Shown one piece after another: positions 49,533 through 59,477 of a stretch of DNA of 64,000 nucleotides (the stretch's first letter is position 1; every line of letters starts with the position of its first letter). The notes below the pieces were generated by a model. It was not told where the DNA came from. It searched no databases and saw nothing but the letters and a program-made list of their open reading frames with translations. A program made the translations under genes and the position numbers. Origin of the DNA: Ponticoccus alexandrii (GTDB taxonomy: Bacteria > Pseudomonadota > Alphaproteobacteria > Rhodobacterales > Rhodobacteraceae); contig NZ_CP047166.1 of NCBI RefSeq assembly GCF_016806125.1, positions 1,240,001 to 1,304,000 of the forward strand, written 5' to 3'.

Positions 49533-50947
49533 CCCATACGGTCGAGAAAATTGGCGGGACAACCATGTCCCGCGTGCATGAACTGCGCGACACGCTGTTC
49601 ATCGGCGACAAGGAAGACCCCTACGGGCGGATCTTCGTGGTCTCTGCCTTCGGCGGGATCACCAACCTGCTGCTGGAACACAAGAAGACCGGTAAGCAGG
49701 GCGTCTATGCCGCCTTCGCCGACGCCGACAGCGATCAGGGCTGGCACGACGCGCTCCGCGCCGTGTCGGACGCCATGATCGAGGCGCACGAGGCGGTTCT
49801 GGATCACCCCGGCGACCGCGATCAGGCCCGCGTCTTCGTCCGCGAACGCATCGACGGCGCCCGCAACTGCCTGATTGACCTGCAACGCCTCTGTGCCTAC
49901 GGCCACTTCCGGCTGTCCGAGCACATGCTGCAGATCCGCGAATTGCTCAGCGGTCTGGGCGAGGCGCACTCCGCCTTCGTCACCACGCTTCTGCTGCAGC
50001 GGGCCGGTGTGAACGCACGGCTGGTGGACCTGTCGGGCTGGCGCGACGAGGGCAACGTGACCCTTGAAGAGCGCATCCTGACCGCCATGGAGGGGATCGA
50101 CCCGGCGACGGAGATGCCCATTGTGACCGGCTACGCGCAATGTGCCGAAGGGCTGATGCGCGAGTTCGACCGGGGCTACTCCGAGGTGACCTTCTCGAAG
50201 CTCGCTGCCCTGACGGGTGCGCGCGAGGCGATCATCCACAAGGAGTTCCACCTGTCCTCTGCCGACCCGAACCTCGTGGGTCAGGACGCGGTGCGCAAGC
50301 TGGGCCGGACCAACTACGATGTGGCCGACCAGCTGTCGAACCTCGGGATGGAGGCGATCCACCCCAAGGCCGCCAAGACCCTGCGTCAGGCCGAGGTGCC
50401 GCTGCGTGTGACCAACGCCTTCGAGCCCGAGGACCCGGGCACGCTGATCGACGACCAACCCGCCGATGCGGCAGAGGTCGAGATCGTCACCGGCCTCGAC
50501 GTGGTCGCGCTGGAGGTCTTCGAGCAGGACATGGTCGGGGTGAAGGGCTATGACGCCGCCATCCTCGACGTGCTGACGCGCCACGAGGTGCGGATCGTTT
50601 CGAAGGTGTCGAACGCCAACACCATCACGCATTACGTCGATGCCTCGCTGAAGACGCTGCGCCGTGTGGAGCGTGACATCAAGAAGCTCTACCCCGCGGC
50701 GGACGTGATGCTGCGGACGCTGGGCATGGCCTCTGTCGTGGGTCGCGACCTGCGCGGGCTGTCGGTCCTGCAACGGGGTCTTCAGGCCATCGCGGACGCC
50801 GGCATGGCCAGCGTTGGCGCCAGCCAGGGGCCGCGCAACGTGGACGTGCAGTTCATCATGGAGCGCGACGACCTCGCCCCCGCGATCAAGGCTCTGCACA
50901 AGGCCTTCATCGAAGAGGACAGCAAGCAGATGTCCCTGGCGGCCTGA
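49529..50947 (+). CDS. ask_ect: Ectoine-specific aspartokinase (Ask_Ect)
   Basis: A 472-residue aspartate kinase feeding aspartyl phosphate to ectoine synthesis. It starts [13 protein letters not shown], the Ask_Ect form of the lysine-rich KFGGTS motif, and carries [19 protein letters not shown], characteristic of this subfamily. Two ACT domains occupy about residues 325-470. Coupled to ectC by ATGA overlap. Such dedicated kinases are less sensitive to feedback by lysine or threonine (established knowledge), which lets the pathway run under salt stress. Ends the ectABC-ask operon. Confidence 0.95.
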   Translation: MTHTVEKIGGTTMSRVHELRDTLFIGDKEDPYGRIFVVSAFGGITNLLLEHKKTGKQGVYAAFADADSDQGWHDALRAVSDAMIEAHEAVLDHPGDRDQARVFVRERIDGARNCLIDLQRLCAYGHFRLSEHMLQIRELLSGLGEAHSAFVTTLLLQRAGVNARLVDLSGWRDEGNVTLEERILTAMEGIDPATEMPIVTGYAQCAEGLMREFDRGYSEVTFSKLAALTGAREAIIHKEFHLSSADPNLVGQDAVRKLGRTNYDVADQLSNLGMEAIHPKAAKTLRQAEVPLRVTNAFEPEDPGTLIDDQPADAAEVEIVTGLDVVALEVFEQDMVGVKGYDAAILDVLTRHEVRIVSKVSNANTITHYVDASLKTLRRVERDIKKLYPAADVMLRTLGMASVVGRDLRGLSVLQRGLQAIADAGMASVGASQGPRNVDVQFIMERDDLAPAIKALHKAFIEEDSKQMSLAA

Positions 50948-51114
50948 CGGCTGCCGGGGAAAGGTTTGGCCGGTGCGGCTCGCCGGTCATGACAGCCGGT
51001 CCGGTGGCATGGGGTTCCTGACTGTTCCCCCGACCGCCGGGCCGGTTTTGTCGTTTTTTCCGATGGACAGCAGTCGGCTTCAGGGCGACCCTGCGCCAAA
51101 CTCGGGAGGGACGG

Positions 51115-51711
51115 ATGAGTGCCGCGCGGAACGATGCCGAAAAGATCGAGGCCTTTTATGCCAAGGACGGCGCATGGGCGGCAGAGATGCGGGCCCTGCG
51201 CGCGCTGCTGCTGGATTGCGGCCTGAGCGAGGAACGCAAGTGGCGCCAGCCCTGCTACACGGCGCATGGCGGCAATATCGCGATGCCCGCCGCCTTCAAG
51301 GACTCCTGTCGCCTGACCTTCTTCAAGGGTGTGCTTCTGAAGGACCCGAAGGGGATCCTGTCCCCGGTCGGTGAGAACGCACGCTCAGCCTGCGCGGCGC
51401 GGTTCACCGGCCTCGACCAGATCGGCGCGGTCGAAGACTCCCTTCGGAGCTATGTCGCCGAGGCCGTGGCGCTGGAAAAGGCCGGGGCGAAGGTTGTCTT
51501 CAAGAAGGACGATCTGGACCCGCCCGAAGAGCTGAGCCGCGTGCTTGATGGTGATCCGGCGCTGGCAGAGGCCTTCGCGGCGCTGACACCGGGCCGGAAG
51601 CGCAGCTATTACCTGCACGTCGGCCAGGCAAAGCAGCCGGACACGCGGCTGGCCCGGATCGAAAAGGCACGCGCCCACATCCTTGCCGGCAAGAACTTTC
51701 AGGGGCGGTAA
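51115..51711 (+). CDS. YdeI/OmpD-associated family (DUF1801-like) protein
   Basis: A 198-residue cytosolic protein. The N-terminal half matches the YdhG/DUF1801 fold (WAAEMRALRALLLDCGLSEERKWRQPCYTAHGGNIAMPAAFKDSCRLTFF), with the family's conserved W-x-x-P. The C-terminal part has the OmdA-like AFAALTPGRKRSYYLHVGQAKQPDTRLARIEKA, as in E. coli YdeI homologues. Function is unknown; members relate to stress or metabolism. GGGAGGGACGG precedes the start. A 167-base gap separates it from the ect operon, so it may be independent. Confidence 0.8.
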   Translation: MSAARNDAEKIEAFYAKDGAWAAEMRALRALLLDCGLSEERKWRQPCYTAHGGNIAMPAAFKDSCRLTFFKGVLLKDPKGILSPVGENARSACAARFTGLDQIGAVEDSLRSYVAEAVALEKAGAKVVFKKDDLDPPEELSRVLDGDPALAEAFAALTPGRKRSYYLHVGQAKQPDTRLARIEKARAHILAGKNFQGR

Positions 51712-51859
51712 GGGTATAGGGCGCCGGTGCGCGGGCCAGCGTCTTTAGGCGCCAGCCGACCGTGTCAATGCCCGGGCTACACCGGGGGCCGTGCTGTCGA
51801 AGGTCGTGCTTTCGCGCCACCCGGCAGCCTGTCCCGAACACGCGCAGCGCCAAGGGTAA

Positions 51860-51884
51860 GGGCGCCCCGCGCTGCGGGACGCCC
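51860..51884. terminator. Stem-loop between convergent genes
   Basis: GGGCG-C-CCCGC pairs with GCGGG-A-CGCCC (ten pairs, one mismatch) around a three-base loop. On the minus strand it is followed by TTACCCTT. It lies 24 bases after the stop of the SH3 gene and ~150 after the YdeI-type gene, fitting a terminator for the former. Nothing else is seen in 51712-51907. Confidence 0.6.
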
Positions 51885-51907
51885 CCAGTTCACTGCTCGA
51901 AATCCTG

Positions 51908-52729
51908 TCACTGGGTCTGGATCAGACCCCGGGCGATGCAGTTGGCGAGGCCGCTGCCTTCACGCCCGGCGCAGCGCAGCAGCAGTTCCGGCAGGGCATC
52001 GACCGGGTCGCGGAAAGTGCGGCGGTTGTCGCGCTCGGCCTCTCGCCAGCCGTTGTCATGCCCGTTGCGCCGGCCATTGCCGTGGCCGTTTTGCCAGCCG
52101 CGGCCATTGCCATTGCGCCAGCCCTCGTCGCGCCGCGGCGCGGGGCGGAAACCCGGCTGGATATGGTTGGGGCTGGGGTCGAAGCCCCCGGCGGTCCGGT
52201 TCGGCTGACGCTCGCGGGGTTTCTCTGTCGAAAGATAGCCGCCGTGGGCCCAGCCGACCTTGCCGCTGGAAAGGCGCAGCAGGCGCCAGTCGCCGGTGCG
52301 GCCCAGTTCCTCGACCCGGTCGCCCTGCGCCATGGTCAGCAGCACCGCGTTTCCGGTGCCGGGGCCGCTGCGCAGGTTCAGCCCGCCGTAGCCCGGCGCA
52401 TCGACGTAAAGGGCGGGCAGCTGATCGGTCGTGTCGGCACCGGGTTCGCGCCCCGGGCGGCGGGGCTGTTCCTCGGCCCATGTGGTCAGATAGCGCGACG
52501 CGGCCCAGCCCGTCCGTCCGGTTTCGTGGCGCAGTTGCGCCCAGTCGCCCTGCTTGCGGAGGATCTCGACCTCGGTGCCGTGCGGCATCTGGTACTGCAC
52601 GCCGTAACTGGTCGAGGGGCCGGAGCGCAGGTTGAGGTATCCGTCTCTCGGGGTGTTCACGAAAAGCGTGGTGGCATGGGCGGCGCCCGCCAGCACCAGC
52701 ACGGAGAAGAATGTCATTAGGCGAAGCAT
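51908..52729 (-). CDS. Exported protein with two bacterial SH3 domains
   Basis: A 273-residue periplasmic or surface protein. Residues 1-20 are a signal peptide (MLRLMTFFSVLVLAGAAHA). Two SH3_3 domains follow: ~22-80 (YLNLRSGPSTSYGVQYQMPHG) and ~100-160 (GLNLRSGPGTGNAVLLTMAQG), both with the NLRSGP signature that binds peptidoglycan-like ligands. A low-complexity linker (~180-235) rich in Asn-Gly, Arg, Trp and His (WRNGNGRGWQNGHGNG) leads to a short C-terminus with two Cys (LLLRC, LANC). Role unknown; wall binding is likely. AGGGAG precedes the start. Confidence 0.85.
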   Translation of the reverse strand: MLRLMTFFSVLVLAGAAHATTLFVNTPRDGYLNLRSGPSTSYGVQYQMPHGTEVEILRKQGDWAQLRHETGRTGWAASRYLTTWAEEQPRRPGREPGADTTDQLPALYVDAPGYGGLNLRSGPGTGNAVLLTMAQGDRVEELGRTGDWRLLRLSSGKVGWAHGGYLSTEKPRERQPNRTAGGFDPSPNHIQPGFRPAPRRDEGWRNGNGRGWQNGHGNGRRNGHDNGWREAERDNRRTFRDPVDALPELLLRCAGREGSGLANCIARGLIQTQ

Positions 52730-52862
52730 GTGGCAGCTCCCTTGGTGGCGTTCAGATGACACCAAACTGGGGGCGCAGGGGGCTGCTATGCAATATCAGC
52801 CGGGATGTCAGGCAATGACAGGCAGGGAAATCAGCGGTTTACCGCGCGTCGTCCGGACAATG

Positions 52863-52886
52863 AAAAAGCGGGCCCCGCAGGCCCGC
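52863..52886 (-). terminator. Intrinsic terminator after the DUF427 gene
   Basis: A 7-bp stem (GCGGGCC with GGCCCGC) and five-base loop is followed on the minus strand by TTTTT. It is 21 bases past the DUF427 stop and would end the aminopeptidase-DUF427 transcript. Confidence 0.8.
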
Positions 52887-52906
52887 CAGAGGTTTGGAAG
52901 CGGTGC

Positions 52907-53257
52907 TCAGACCTGCTCGACGGCGACTCCGTCCTGCACGTAGAAGGCCAGGTGCCCCTTGATCCCGGCCACCGCGTCCTTCGGGGCCTCATAGCTCCAT
53001 GCCGCGTTTTCATAGGTGCGCGACTTGGACATGATCGAGAAATAGCTGGCCTCGCCCTTCAGCGGGCAGGTGGTGCGGTGGTCGGTGGCATCCAGGAAGG
53101 CCATGCCGATGTCTTCGCGCGGGAAGTAGATGACCGGCGGCAGGTCGCCCTCGACCAGTTCCAGCGCACGGCTCGATTCCCCCAGAACGGCGCCGCCCGC
53201 GCGCACCACCCAAGTGCCCACGGCAGGCGTCACGGTGATCGTCTTGGTCGTCATCAT
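52907..53257 (-). CDS. DUF427 family protein
   Basis: A 116-residue single-domain protein of the DUF427 beta-tent fold. Signatures include WVVRAGGAVLGESSRALEL (~15-33), PPVIYFPREDIGMAFL (~38-53), CPLKGEASYFSI (~62-73) and the closing AAWSYEAP with GHLAFYV. The Cys and His residues around TTCPLKG are conserved in the family, but no reaction is known. GGGGAG precedes two consecutive ATGs; the first is used. It lies 60 bases after the aminopeptidase gene and ends at a terminator. Confidence 0.88.
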   Translation of the reverse strand: MMTTKTITVTPAVGTWVVRAGGAVLGESSRALELVEGDLPPVIYFPREDIGMAFLDATDHRTTCPLKGEASYFSIMSKSRTYENAAWSYEAPKDAVAGIKGHLAFYVQDGVAVEQV

Positions 53258-53317
53258 CTCTGTCTCCCCTCGTCTCGTTGTCCCCTTGCTTGGCACGGGG
53301 TGTGTGAACATTCCATG

Positions 53318-55087
53318 TCAAACCGGCTTGCACGCAAGCGCCAACCACGCGCCTGCGACATCGTCGACCTGCGGGCCGACCCGCGCCAGAACCTCGGCGT
53401 GGTAGGCATTCAGCCAGTCGCGTTCCGGCGCGGTCAGCAGATCGGCGTCCACCAGCCGGGTGTCGATCGGCACCCATGTCAGGGTCTCGAACTCCAGAAG
53501 CGCCTTGACCGTCTGGCCGGGCAGGGCCGGGGCCTCGCGCACGGCGATCAGGTTCTCGATCCGAATGCCGAAGGCGCCCTCTCGGTAGAAGCCCGGCTCG
53601 TTCGACAGGATCATCCCCGCCTCCAGCGGCACGGTGCCGGTGCGGGCGATCCGGGCCGGACCTTCGTGGACCGAAAGATACGCGCCGACACCATGGCCCG
53701 TGCCGTGCCCGTAGTCCAGCCCTGCCTGCCACAGCGCGGCGCGGGCGAAGGGGTCGACGTCGCGTCCCGCCAGCCCGCGCGGGAAGCGCAGCCGCGAGAC
53801 CGCGATCATGCCCTGCAACACGCGGGTGAAGGCGGTGCGCTCTTCCGCGCCGGGCTGGCCGATGGCGATGGTCCGGGTGATGTCTGTGGTGCCGTCCACG
53901 TATTGCCCGCCGCTGTCGACCAGCAGAAGCTCTCCGTCGCCGACGCGGCGGTTGGTCTTCTCGGTCACGCGGTAATGCACGATGGCGCCGTTCGGGCCGG
54001 AGCCGGAAATCGTCTCGAAAGAGATGTCGCGCAGGGCGTTGGTGCCGCGCCGCTCGGCCTCGAGCCGTTTCACCACGTCGATTTCCGTCAGAGAGCCCGG
54101 GGCCTGCCCGTCAAGCCAAGCGAGAAAGCGCACCATGGCGGCGGCATCGCGCAGGTGGGCGGCGCGGGTGCCATCGAGTTCAGCGGCGTTCTTCACCGCC
54201 TTGGGCAGCAGGCCGGGGTCCGGTGCCTCGACCGGGGTGCCGCTCAGCGCTTCGGCAAGGATCACCGGGCAGGTGGTCGGGTCGATCTGGACCGGGCCGT
54301 CGAGCGCGGAGAGATCGTCCACAAGCGCCTCGGGCGGGCGGATGCGCACGCGCGGCCCGAGGTGGTCGCCAAGGTCGGCAAGCTTTGCGTCCGCCATGTA
54401 GAGCGTCACGGTCGCAGCGCCGTGCAGCACGGCAAAGCCATGCGGGACCGGGTTGCGCGGGATGTCGGCGCCACGGATGTTCAGCAGCCACGCGATGCTG
54501 TCGGGCAGGGTGATCAGCGCGGCCTCGGCGCCAAGGCCGGAGGCAAGGCGCGCGATCTTGTCGTCATGCGCTTCTCCGGCAAGCTCGACGGGCTGGGCAA
54601 AGACCGGGGCGGCGGGGGCTTCGGGCTGGTCCTCCCAGATCGCGTCCACGAGGTTCTCGCAGGGCACGAACGTGACGTCCGGGCATTTGTCGCGCAGCGC
54701 GCGCAGCTGGTCCACGGTCAGCAGCCACGGGTCGAAACCGATGCGCCCATGGGGCAGGGCACCGCCGATCCAGTCGGCCAGCGAGGTTTCCGGCCAGTCG
54801 ACCTTTTCGAAGACCTCGGCCACCTGTGCCCGCACCTGCACGGTATAGCGCCCGTCCGCGAAGACCGCGGCCCGGTCGGCGAGGACCACGCACCAGCCCG
54901 CCGAGCCGGTGAAGCCCGTAAGCCATGCCAGCCGGGCGTCCCGCTCGGATACGTATTCGCCCTGGTGGGCGTCGGCCCGGGGCACGAGGAAGCCGTCCAG
55001 CGCCTGCGTCTTCATCACGTCGCGCAGCGCGGCCAGCCGCGGCGGCCCCTGCTCGGGCGAGGCGCTTTCTTCGAACGTCTGAAACAT
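53318..55087 (-). CDS. Aminopeptidase P family (M24) metallopeptidase
   Basis: A 589-residue enzyme of the long aminopeptidase P type (Xaa-Pro aminopeptidase), with two creatinase-like N-terminal domains before the M24 pita-bread domain. The two-metal site is visible: Asp in VDSGGQYVDGTTDIT (both aspartates), His in GHGTGHGVGAYL, Glu in LSNEPGFYREGAF and Glu in IRIENL. There is no signal peptide, so it is cytosolic and trims Xaa-Pro peptides. The start follows AAAGGAGAG. A DUF427 gene follows in the same unit. Confidence 0.94.
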   Translation of the reverse strand: MFQTFEESASPEQGPPRLAALRDVMKTQALDGFLVPRADAHQGEYVSERDARLAWLTGFTGSAGWCVVLADRAAVFADGRYTVQVRAQVAEVFEKVDWPETSLADWIGGALPHGRIGFDPWLLTVDQLRALRDKCPDVTFVPCENLVDAIWEDQPEAPAAPVFAQPVELAGEAHDDKIARLASGLGAEAALITLPDSIAWLLNIRGADIPRNPVPHGFAVLHGAATVTLYMADAKLADLGDHLGPRVRIRPPEALVDDLSALDGPVQIDPTTCPVILAEALSGTPVEAPDPGLLPKAVKNAAELDGTRAAHLRDAAAMVRFLAWLDGQAPGSLTEIDVVKRLEAERRGTNALRDISFETISGSGPNGAIVHYRVTEKTNRRVGDGELLLVDSGGQYVDGTTDITRTIAIGQPGAEERTAFTRVLQGMIAVSRLRFPRGLAGRDVDPFARAALWQAGLDYGHGTGHGVGAYLSVHEGPARIARTGTVPLEAGMILSNEPGFYREGAFGIRIENLIAVREAPALPGQTVKALLEFETLTWVPIDTRLVDADLLTAPERDWLNAYHAEVLARVGPQVDDVAGAWLALACKPV

Positions 55088-55265
55088 GGGTCTCTCCTTT
55101 GCGGCGCAGACTATCCGCCGTTGCGAGGGTGGCAAGGGCCGTGGGCCCGTTGACCGCGTCGGCCCGGGTGCCATTCCGGCAAGATGCAAGCGTGCCATGG
55201 ATTAACGGCCCAAGAGGCCGGGCCGGCTTTGGTGCCTGGTTTCCGACTGTCGGGCCGGGGACGGG

Positions 55266-57146
55266 TCAGGCGCTGCGCTTCATGCCCATGACGCGCGCGC
55301 GCTTGCGCGGGTCGCTGTCGAAGAGCCCGGCAAGCTGCTCGGTCATCGCGCCGGCCAGTTGCTCGACATCGGTGATGGTCACGGCGCGGTCGTAGTAGCG
55401 CGTCACGTCGTGGCCGATGCCGATGGCCAGCAGTTCGACCTGCTTGCGCTTCTCGACCATGGCGATCACGTCGCGCAGGTGCTTTTCGAGATAGTTGGCC
55501 GGGTTCACCGACAGCGTCGAATCGTCCACCGGGGCACCGTCCGAGATCACCATCAGGATCTTGCGCGCCTCCGAGCGGCCCACCATCCGGCGGTGCGCCC
55601 ATTCCAGCGCCTCGCCGTCGATGTTCTCTTTCAGCAGGCCCTCTTTCATCATCAGCCCAAGGTTGGCCCGGGTGCGCCGCCACGGCGCGTCCGCCTGCTT
55701 GTAGACGATGTGGCGCAGGTCGTTCAGCCGCCCCGGAAGCTGCTCGCGCCCCGCGTTCAGCCATGTCTCGCGGGCCTGCCCGCCCTTCCACGCGCGGGTG
55801 GTGAAGCCGAGGATCTCGACCTTGACCGAGCACCGCTCCAGCGTGCGGGCGAGCACGTCGGCGCAGATCGCGGCGATGGAAATCGGCCGCCCGCGCATCG
55901 AGCCGGAGTTGTCCAGAAGCAGCGTTACCACGGTGTCGCGGAACTCCATGTCCTTCTCGACCTTGAAGGACAGCGGCGTCGTCGGGTTGGCGACCACGCG
56001 CGCCAGACGGCCCGCATCCAGCACGCCCTCTTCCTTGTCGAACTCCCACGACCGGTTCTGCTGCGCCTGAAGGCGGCGCTGCAACTTGTTCGCCAGACGG
56101 CTGACGGCGCCTTTCAGCGGTTCCAGCTGCTGGTCGAGATAGGCGCGCAGGCGTTCCAGCTCGGCGGCTTCGGCCAGTTCCTCGGCGGCGATCTCTTCGT
56201 CGTGGTCGGTGGCGTAGACCTTGTAGTCGGGGTCCGCGTCGGAAATCGGCTGCGGGGCGGGCGGCTCCAGCGGGGCCTCGCCGTCGGGCATCTCGGCCTC
56301 TTCGCCAAGCTCCTGATCGGCCATGTCGTCCATAGAGACCTGCGCCTGCGACGGGTCCTGCGTCTGCTCCTGCGACTGTTCGGGTGTGGCGTCGGCCTCT
56401 TCGCCCTCGTCCTCGTCGTTGCCGGTGCTGTCGGGCTGCTGGTCGTCCTGATCGCCGTCTTCCTGCCCCTCGTCCTGGGCCTCGTCGTCAAGCTGGTCGG
56501 GGTCGTCTCCGATCTGGTCGCCGTAGCCGAGGTCGGTGATGATCTGCCGCGCGAAGCGGGCAAAGGCCGCCTGATCGGCAATCGAGGCATCCAGACCGTC
56601 GAGCGTGCCGCCAGCCTGACCTTCCATGTAATCACGCCACAGGTTCATCACGTTGGCGGCGTCGGGCGGCAGGTCGCGGCCCGTGGACAGGTGGCGGATC
56701 AGGTAGCCCGCCGCCTGTGCCAGCGGGGCCTCGGCCTTGTCGGTGATCTGGCCGTAGCCCTTGCGCTGTGCCTCGTGGGCGATCTTTGCGTCGACGTTGC
56801 CGGCGGTGCCGGGCATGTCGCGCGCGCCCATCGCCTCGCAGCGGGCGGTCTCCATCGCCTCGTAGATGTCGCGCGCCATCTCGCCCTGCGGCAGGTAGCG
56901 GCTGTGGGTCGCGCCATCGTGGTAGCGGCGATAGAGCGCCAGAGCATCCGCCGTGCCGCGCGCCAGCAGCACCTCGTCGCGGGTCATGCGGCGGCTGACC
57001 TGCGGCAGGCGCATGGCATCGCCCGACATGCCGGCGGGATCGACCGAGTAGCTGACCGTGATCTCGGGATCGTCGGCCATGACCTTGGTCGCTTCGGCGA
57101 GGGCCTTCTTGAACGGATCGGCGGGGTTGTCGGACGGCTTGTTCAT
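55266..57146 (-). CDS. cobT: CobT, aerobic cobaltochelatase subunit
   Basis: A 626-residue VWA-domain subunit of the CobNST complex, which inserts cobalt into hydrogenobyrinic acid diamide in aerobic B12 synthesis. The N-terminal domain (~1-205) precedes an acidic Asp/Glu/Gln-rich linker (~206-330), as in other CobT proteins. The VWA domain has the MIDAS motif [11 protein letters not shown] (D412, S414, S416). It partners the AAA+ ATPase CobS, encoded upstream with one small gene between. The start at 57146 was chosen because [15 protein letters not shown] is the family start. CobN is not in the window. Confidence 0.95.
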   Translation of the reverse strand: MNKPSDNPADPFKKALAEATKVMADDPEITVSYSVDPAGMSGDAMRLPQVSRRMTRDEVLLARGTADALALYRRYHDGATHSRYLPQGEMARDIYEAMETARCEAMGARDMPGTAGNVDAKIAHEAQRKGYGQITDKAEAPLAQAAGYLIRHLSTGRDLPPDAANVMNLWRDYMEGQAGGTLDGLDASIADQAAFARFARQIITDLGYGDQIGDDPDQLDDEAQDEGQEDGDQDDQQPDSTGNDEDEGEEADATPEQSQEQTQDPSQAQVSMDDMADQELGEEAEMPDGEAPLEPPAPQPISDADPDYKVYATDHDEEIAAEELAEAAELERLRAYLDQQLEPLKGAVSRLANKLQRRLQAQQNRSWEFDKEEGVLDAGRLARVVANPTTPLSFKVEKDMEFRDTVVTLLLDNSGSMRGRPISIAAICADVLARTLERCSVKVEILGFTTRAWKGGQARETWLNAGREQLPGRLNDLRHIVYKQADAPWRRTRANLGLMMKEGLLKENIDGEALEWAHRRMVGRSEARKILMVISDGAPVDDSTLSVNPANYLEKHLRDVIAMVEKRKQVELLAIGIGHDVTRYYDRAVTITDVEQLAGAMTEQLAGLFDSDPRKRARVMGMKRSA

Positions 57147-57193
57147 GCCTGACGATAAAGCACTCTCGCGCGGGCGCGGCAAGGGGCCTCCGG

Positions 57194-57598
57194 TCAGGCC
57201 AGCAGAAGCGCGGCGCAGGGGGCCATGGCGCGCCGGGCGGCGGCATGGGCGCGGCGCTGCCGGTCGGGCTCGGTGTGGAAACTGGCCAGGTGCAAAAGCC
57301 GCGCCTGCGCGGCCTTGGCGGCGATGCGGGCATGCAGGAGCGCTGGTCCCGAAAGCCCCTGCGCCACGGCCTGCGGTTGCAACGCCTCCAGCTGGTCGAC
57401 AAAGACCGCGCGGCGGTCGCGGGCCTCGGCGCCGTCCTGTCCCATCAGCCAGGCATGCTCCATCGTGGCCGAGTAGCGCCCGGCACAGGCGGCGAAGAGC
57501 AGGGCGCGGTCAGAGGCGATCTGGGGCAGGGCGCGGGCGGGCAGGGCCGCAGATGCGACAAGAAGGCCGAGGCAGAGGATTGTTTTCAGGGCGCCCAT
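57194..57598 (-). CDS. Small exported hypothetical protein between cobS and cobT
   Basis: A 134-residue protein with a signal peptide ([23 protein letters not shown]). The mature part is alpha-helical and Ala/Arg-rich, with [17 protein letters not shown] near the start and a closing APCAALLLA; the two Cys may pair. I recognise no family. It lies 47 bases before cobT and about 250 bases after cobS, in the same direction, but being periplasmic it is unlikely to be part of the chelatase. The hairpin array at 57775 separates it from cobS. Confidence 0.6.
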   Translation of the reverse strand: MGALKTILCLGLLVASAALPARALPQIASDRALLFAACAGRYSATMEHAWLMGQDGAEARDRRAVFVDQLEALQPQAVAQGLSGPALLHARIAAKAAQARLLHLASFHTEPDRQRRAHAAARRAMAPCAALLLA

Positions 57599-57774
57599 GA
57601 CGGTGACAATAACACGGATTGGCCGGTCAAGAATTGGGCGTTGTGAAAACTCTTGCGGAATCGATGTGGCGGATCCCCGCGCCTGGGCGCGGCGGCGCGG
57701 CCAGAGGCGGCGAAGCCTCGGCGCATCGGTGGCGGCAGGGCCATGATCCGTCTGGCCCATGGCCCGGCGGACGG

Positions 57775-57840
57775 GAAAGGCCCGTCGAAGGGCCTTTCTA
57801 CGCGCGCTCAGCGCGCGTCAAAGCCGCTTCGAAGCGGCTT
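57775..57840. repeat. Array of three tandem hairpins after cobS
   Basis: Three different palindromes stand nearly end to end: GAAAGGCCC/GGGCCTTTC (57775-57798, GTCGAA loop), ACGCGCGC/GCGCGCGT (57800-57818) and AAGCCGCTTCGAAGCGGCTT (57821-57840). The last ends six bases from the cobS stop. The array may end the cobS message or protect it. Its third member has the same TTCGAA core as the palindromes at 30910 and 31012 with arms inverted. No gene is seen in 57599-57846. Confidence 0.75.
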
Positions 57841-57846
57841 GCCCCC

Positions 57847-58833
57847 TCAGCCCAGCGACAGGCTTGCGGCGCTCTCGGGCAGTTCCTCGTCGAAGCAGCG
57901 CTGGTAGAACTCGGCCACGGTCTGGCGCTCCAGCTCGTCGCACTTGTTCAGGAACGACAGGCGGAAGGCATAGCCCACGTTGCGGAAGATCTCTGCGTTG
58001 TTGGCCCAGGCGATGACCGTCCGGGGCGACATCACGGTCGAGAGCTCGCCGTTCATGAAGGCGCGGCGGGTGAAGTCCGCCACCGTAACCATCTGGCGGA
58101 TGGTCTTGCGGCCCTTCTCGTTGTTGTAATGCGGCGCCTTGGACAGGACGATGTTGGTCTCGGCGTCGATCGACAGGTAGTTCAGCGTCGCGACCAGCGA
58201 CCAGCGGTCCATCTGGCCCTGGTTGATCTGCTGGGTGCCGTGATAGAGGCCCGTCGTATCGCCAAGGCCGACCGTGTTCGCCGTGGCGAAGATGCGGAAG
58301 TACTTGTGCGGGGTGATGACCTCGTTCTGATCCAGCAGCGTCAGCTTGCCGTCGGTCTCCAGCACACGCTGGATCACGAACATCACGTCGGCGCGACCCG
58401 CGTCGTATTCGTCGAAGACGATGGCGCAGGGGTTGCGCAGCGCCCAAGGCAGGATGCCCTCCTGGAACTGCGTGACCTGCTTGCCGTCCACCAGCTTGAT
58501 CGCGTCCTTGCCGATCAGGTCGATGCGGGAGATATGCGAGTCGAGGTTCACCCGCACCGCCGGCCAGTTCAGCCGCGCCGCCACCTGTTCGATATGCGTC
58601 GATTTGCCGGTGCCGTGATAGCCCTGAATCATCACGCGGCGGTTGTTGCGAAAGCCCGCAAGGATCGCCAGCGTCGTGTCGGGGTCGAACTTGTAGGTGC
58701 TGTCGAGATCCGGCACCCGGTCGGTGCGGTCGGGGAAACCGTGCACCACCATGTCGCTGTCGATTCCAAAGACCTCGCGGACAGAAATCTCCTCGGTCGG
58801 TTTCGCGTTGATATCGATCGTGCCGTCCGCCAT
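57847..58833 (-). CDS. cobS: CobS, aerobic cobaltochelatase AAA+ ATPase
   Basis: A 328-residue AAA+ ATPase that powers cobalt insertion with CobT and CobN. Walker A is GYHGTGKST (71-79), Walker B IVFDEYDA (~138-145; D141, E142), and the sensor region [20 protein letters not shown] follows. Length is standard. The start at 58833 gives [25 protein letters not shown], the usual CobS N-terminus. It is transcribed away from the sigma factor gene, with 92 bases between the start codons. Confidence 0.96.
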   Translation of the reverse strand: MADGTIDINAKPTEEISVREVFGIDSDMVVHGFPDRTDRVPDLDSTYKFDPDTTLAILAGFRNNRRVMIQGYHGTGKSTHIEQVAARLNWPAVRVNLDSHISRIDLIGKDAIKLVDGKQVTQFQEGILPWALRNPCAIVFDEYDAGRADVMFVIQRVLETDGKLTLLDQNEVITPHKYFRIFATANTVGLGDTTGLYHGTQQINQGQMDRWSLVATLNYLSIDAETNIVLSKAPHYNNEKGRKTIRQMVTVADFTRRAFMNGELSTVMSPRTVIAWANNAEIFRNVGYAFRLSFLNKCDELERQTVAEFYQRCFDEELPESAASLSLG

Positions 58834-58925
58834 GGTTGCACCGTCCTTCAGTTCAAGCTCGATTGCCTTGCAGTAGGTGCAACATATCTGGATGAGGGGC
58901 AAGGGGAAGCGGGCAAGACGACACG

Positions 58926-59477
58926 ATGACACCTCAGGAAGAGATCGAGGCGCTGATCGCCCGCGTGGCCATGGGCCATCGCAAGTCGTTTCGCGAGCTC
59001 TACGAGAGAACCTCGGCGAAACTCTTTGGCATCGCCTCACGTGTCTTGAGGGACGAGGCCCAGGCCGAAGAGGTTCTGCAGGAGGTCTTCCTGCGGATCT
59101 GGCACCGGGCGGACAGCTACAAGGCCAATGGATACTCGCCCATGACATGGCTCATCACCATCACGCGCAACGCCGCCATCGATCGCCTGCGCCGCGCCCG
59201 GCGCGAGGGTACGGCGACCGAGCCGGTGGAGATCGCCGAACGCCTCTACGACCCGCAGCCGGGCCCCGAGGCCCGCGCGGTGGAGCGTGACGAGGCGCGC
59301 GTGCTGAACGAATGCCTCGACGAGTTGCCCGACGACCGGGCGTCGATGGTGCGGCAGGCCTACCTTCAGGGCATGACCTACGCGGAACTCTCCGAATCGA
59401 CCGGGGTGAAGCTGAACACCGTCCGGACATGGCTGCGCCGCAGCCTCCTGCAACTGCGGGAGTGCCTGAGCCGATGA
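58926..59477 (+). CDS. ECF sigma factor (SigK-like)
   Basis: A 183-residue sigma-70 family factor with only regions 2 and 4. Region 2 shows [22 protein letters not shown] and [42 protein letters not shown] (~19-85), the promoter-melting segment. Region 4 is [48 protein letters not shown] (~131-180), binding the -35. It overlaps the anti-sigma gene by four bases (ATGA), the classic layout of a self-controlled pair. The inducing signal is unknown; SigK-RskA systems respond to envelope or redox stress. Confidence 0.93.
   Translation: MTPQEEIEALIARVAMGHRKSFRELYERTSAKLFGIASRVLRDEAQAEEVLQEVFLRIWHRADSYKANGYSPMTWLITITRNAAIDRLRRARREGTATEPVEIAERLYDPQPGPEARAVERDEARVLNECLDELPDDRASMVRQAYLQGMTYAELSESTGVKLNTVRTWLRRSLLQLRECLSR

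Noticed and set aside
57775-57840. Possible CRISPR-like array after cobS
   Set aside because: The three hairpins differ in sequence, have no unique spacers of regular length, and no cas genes are present.
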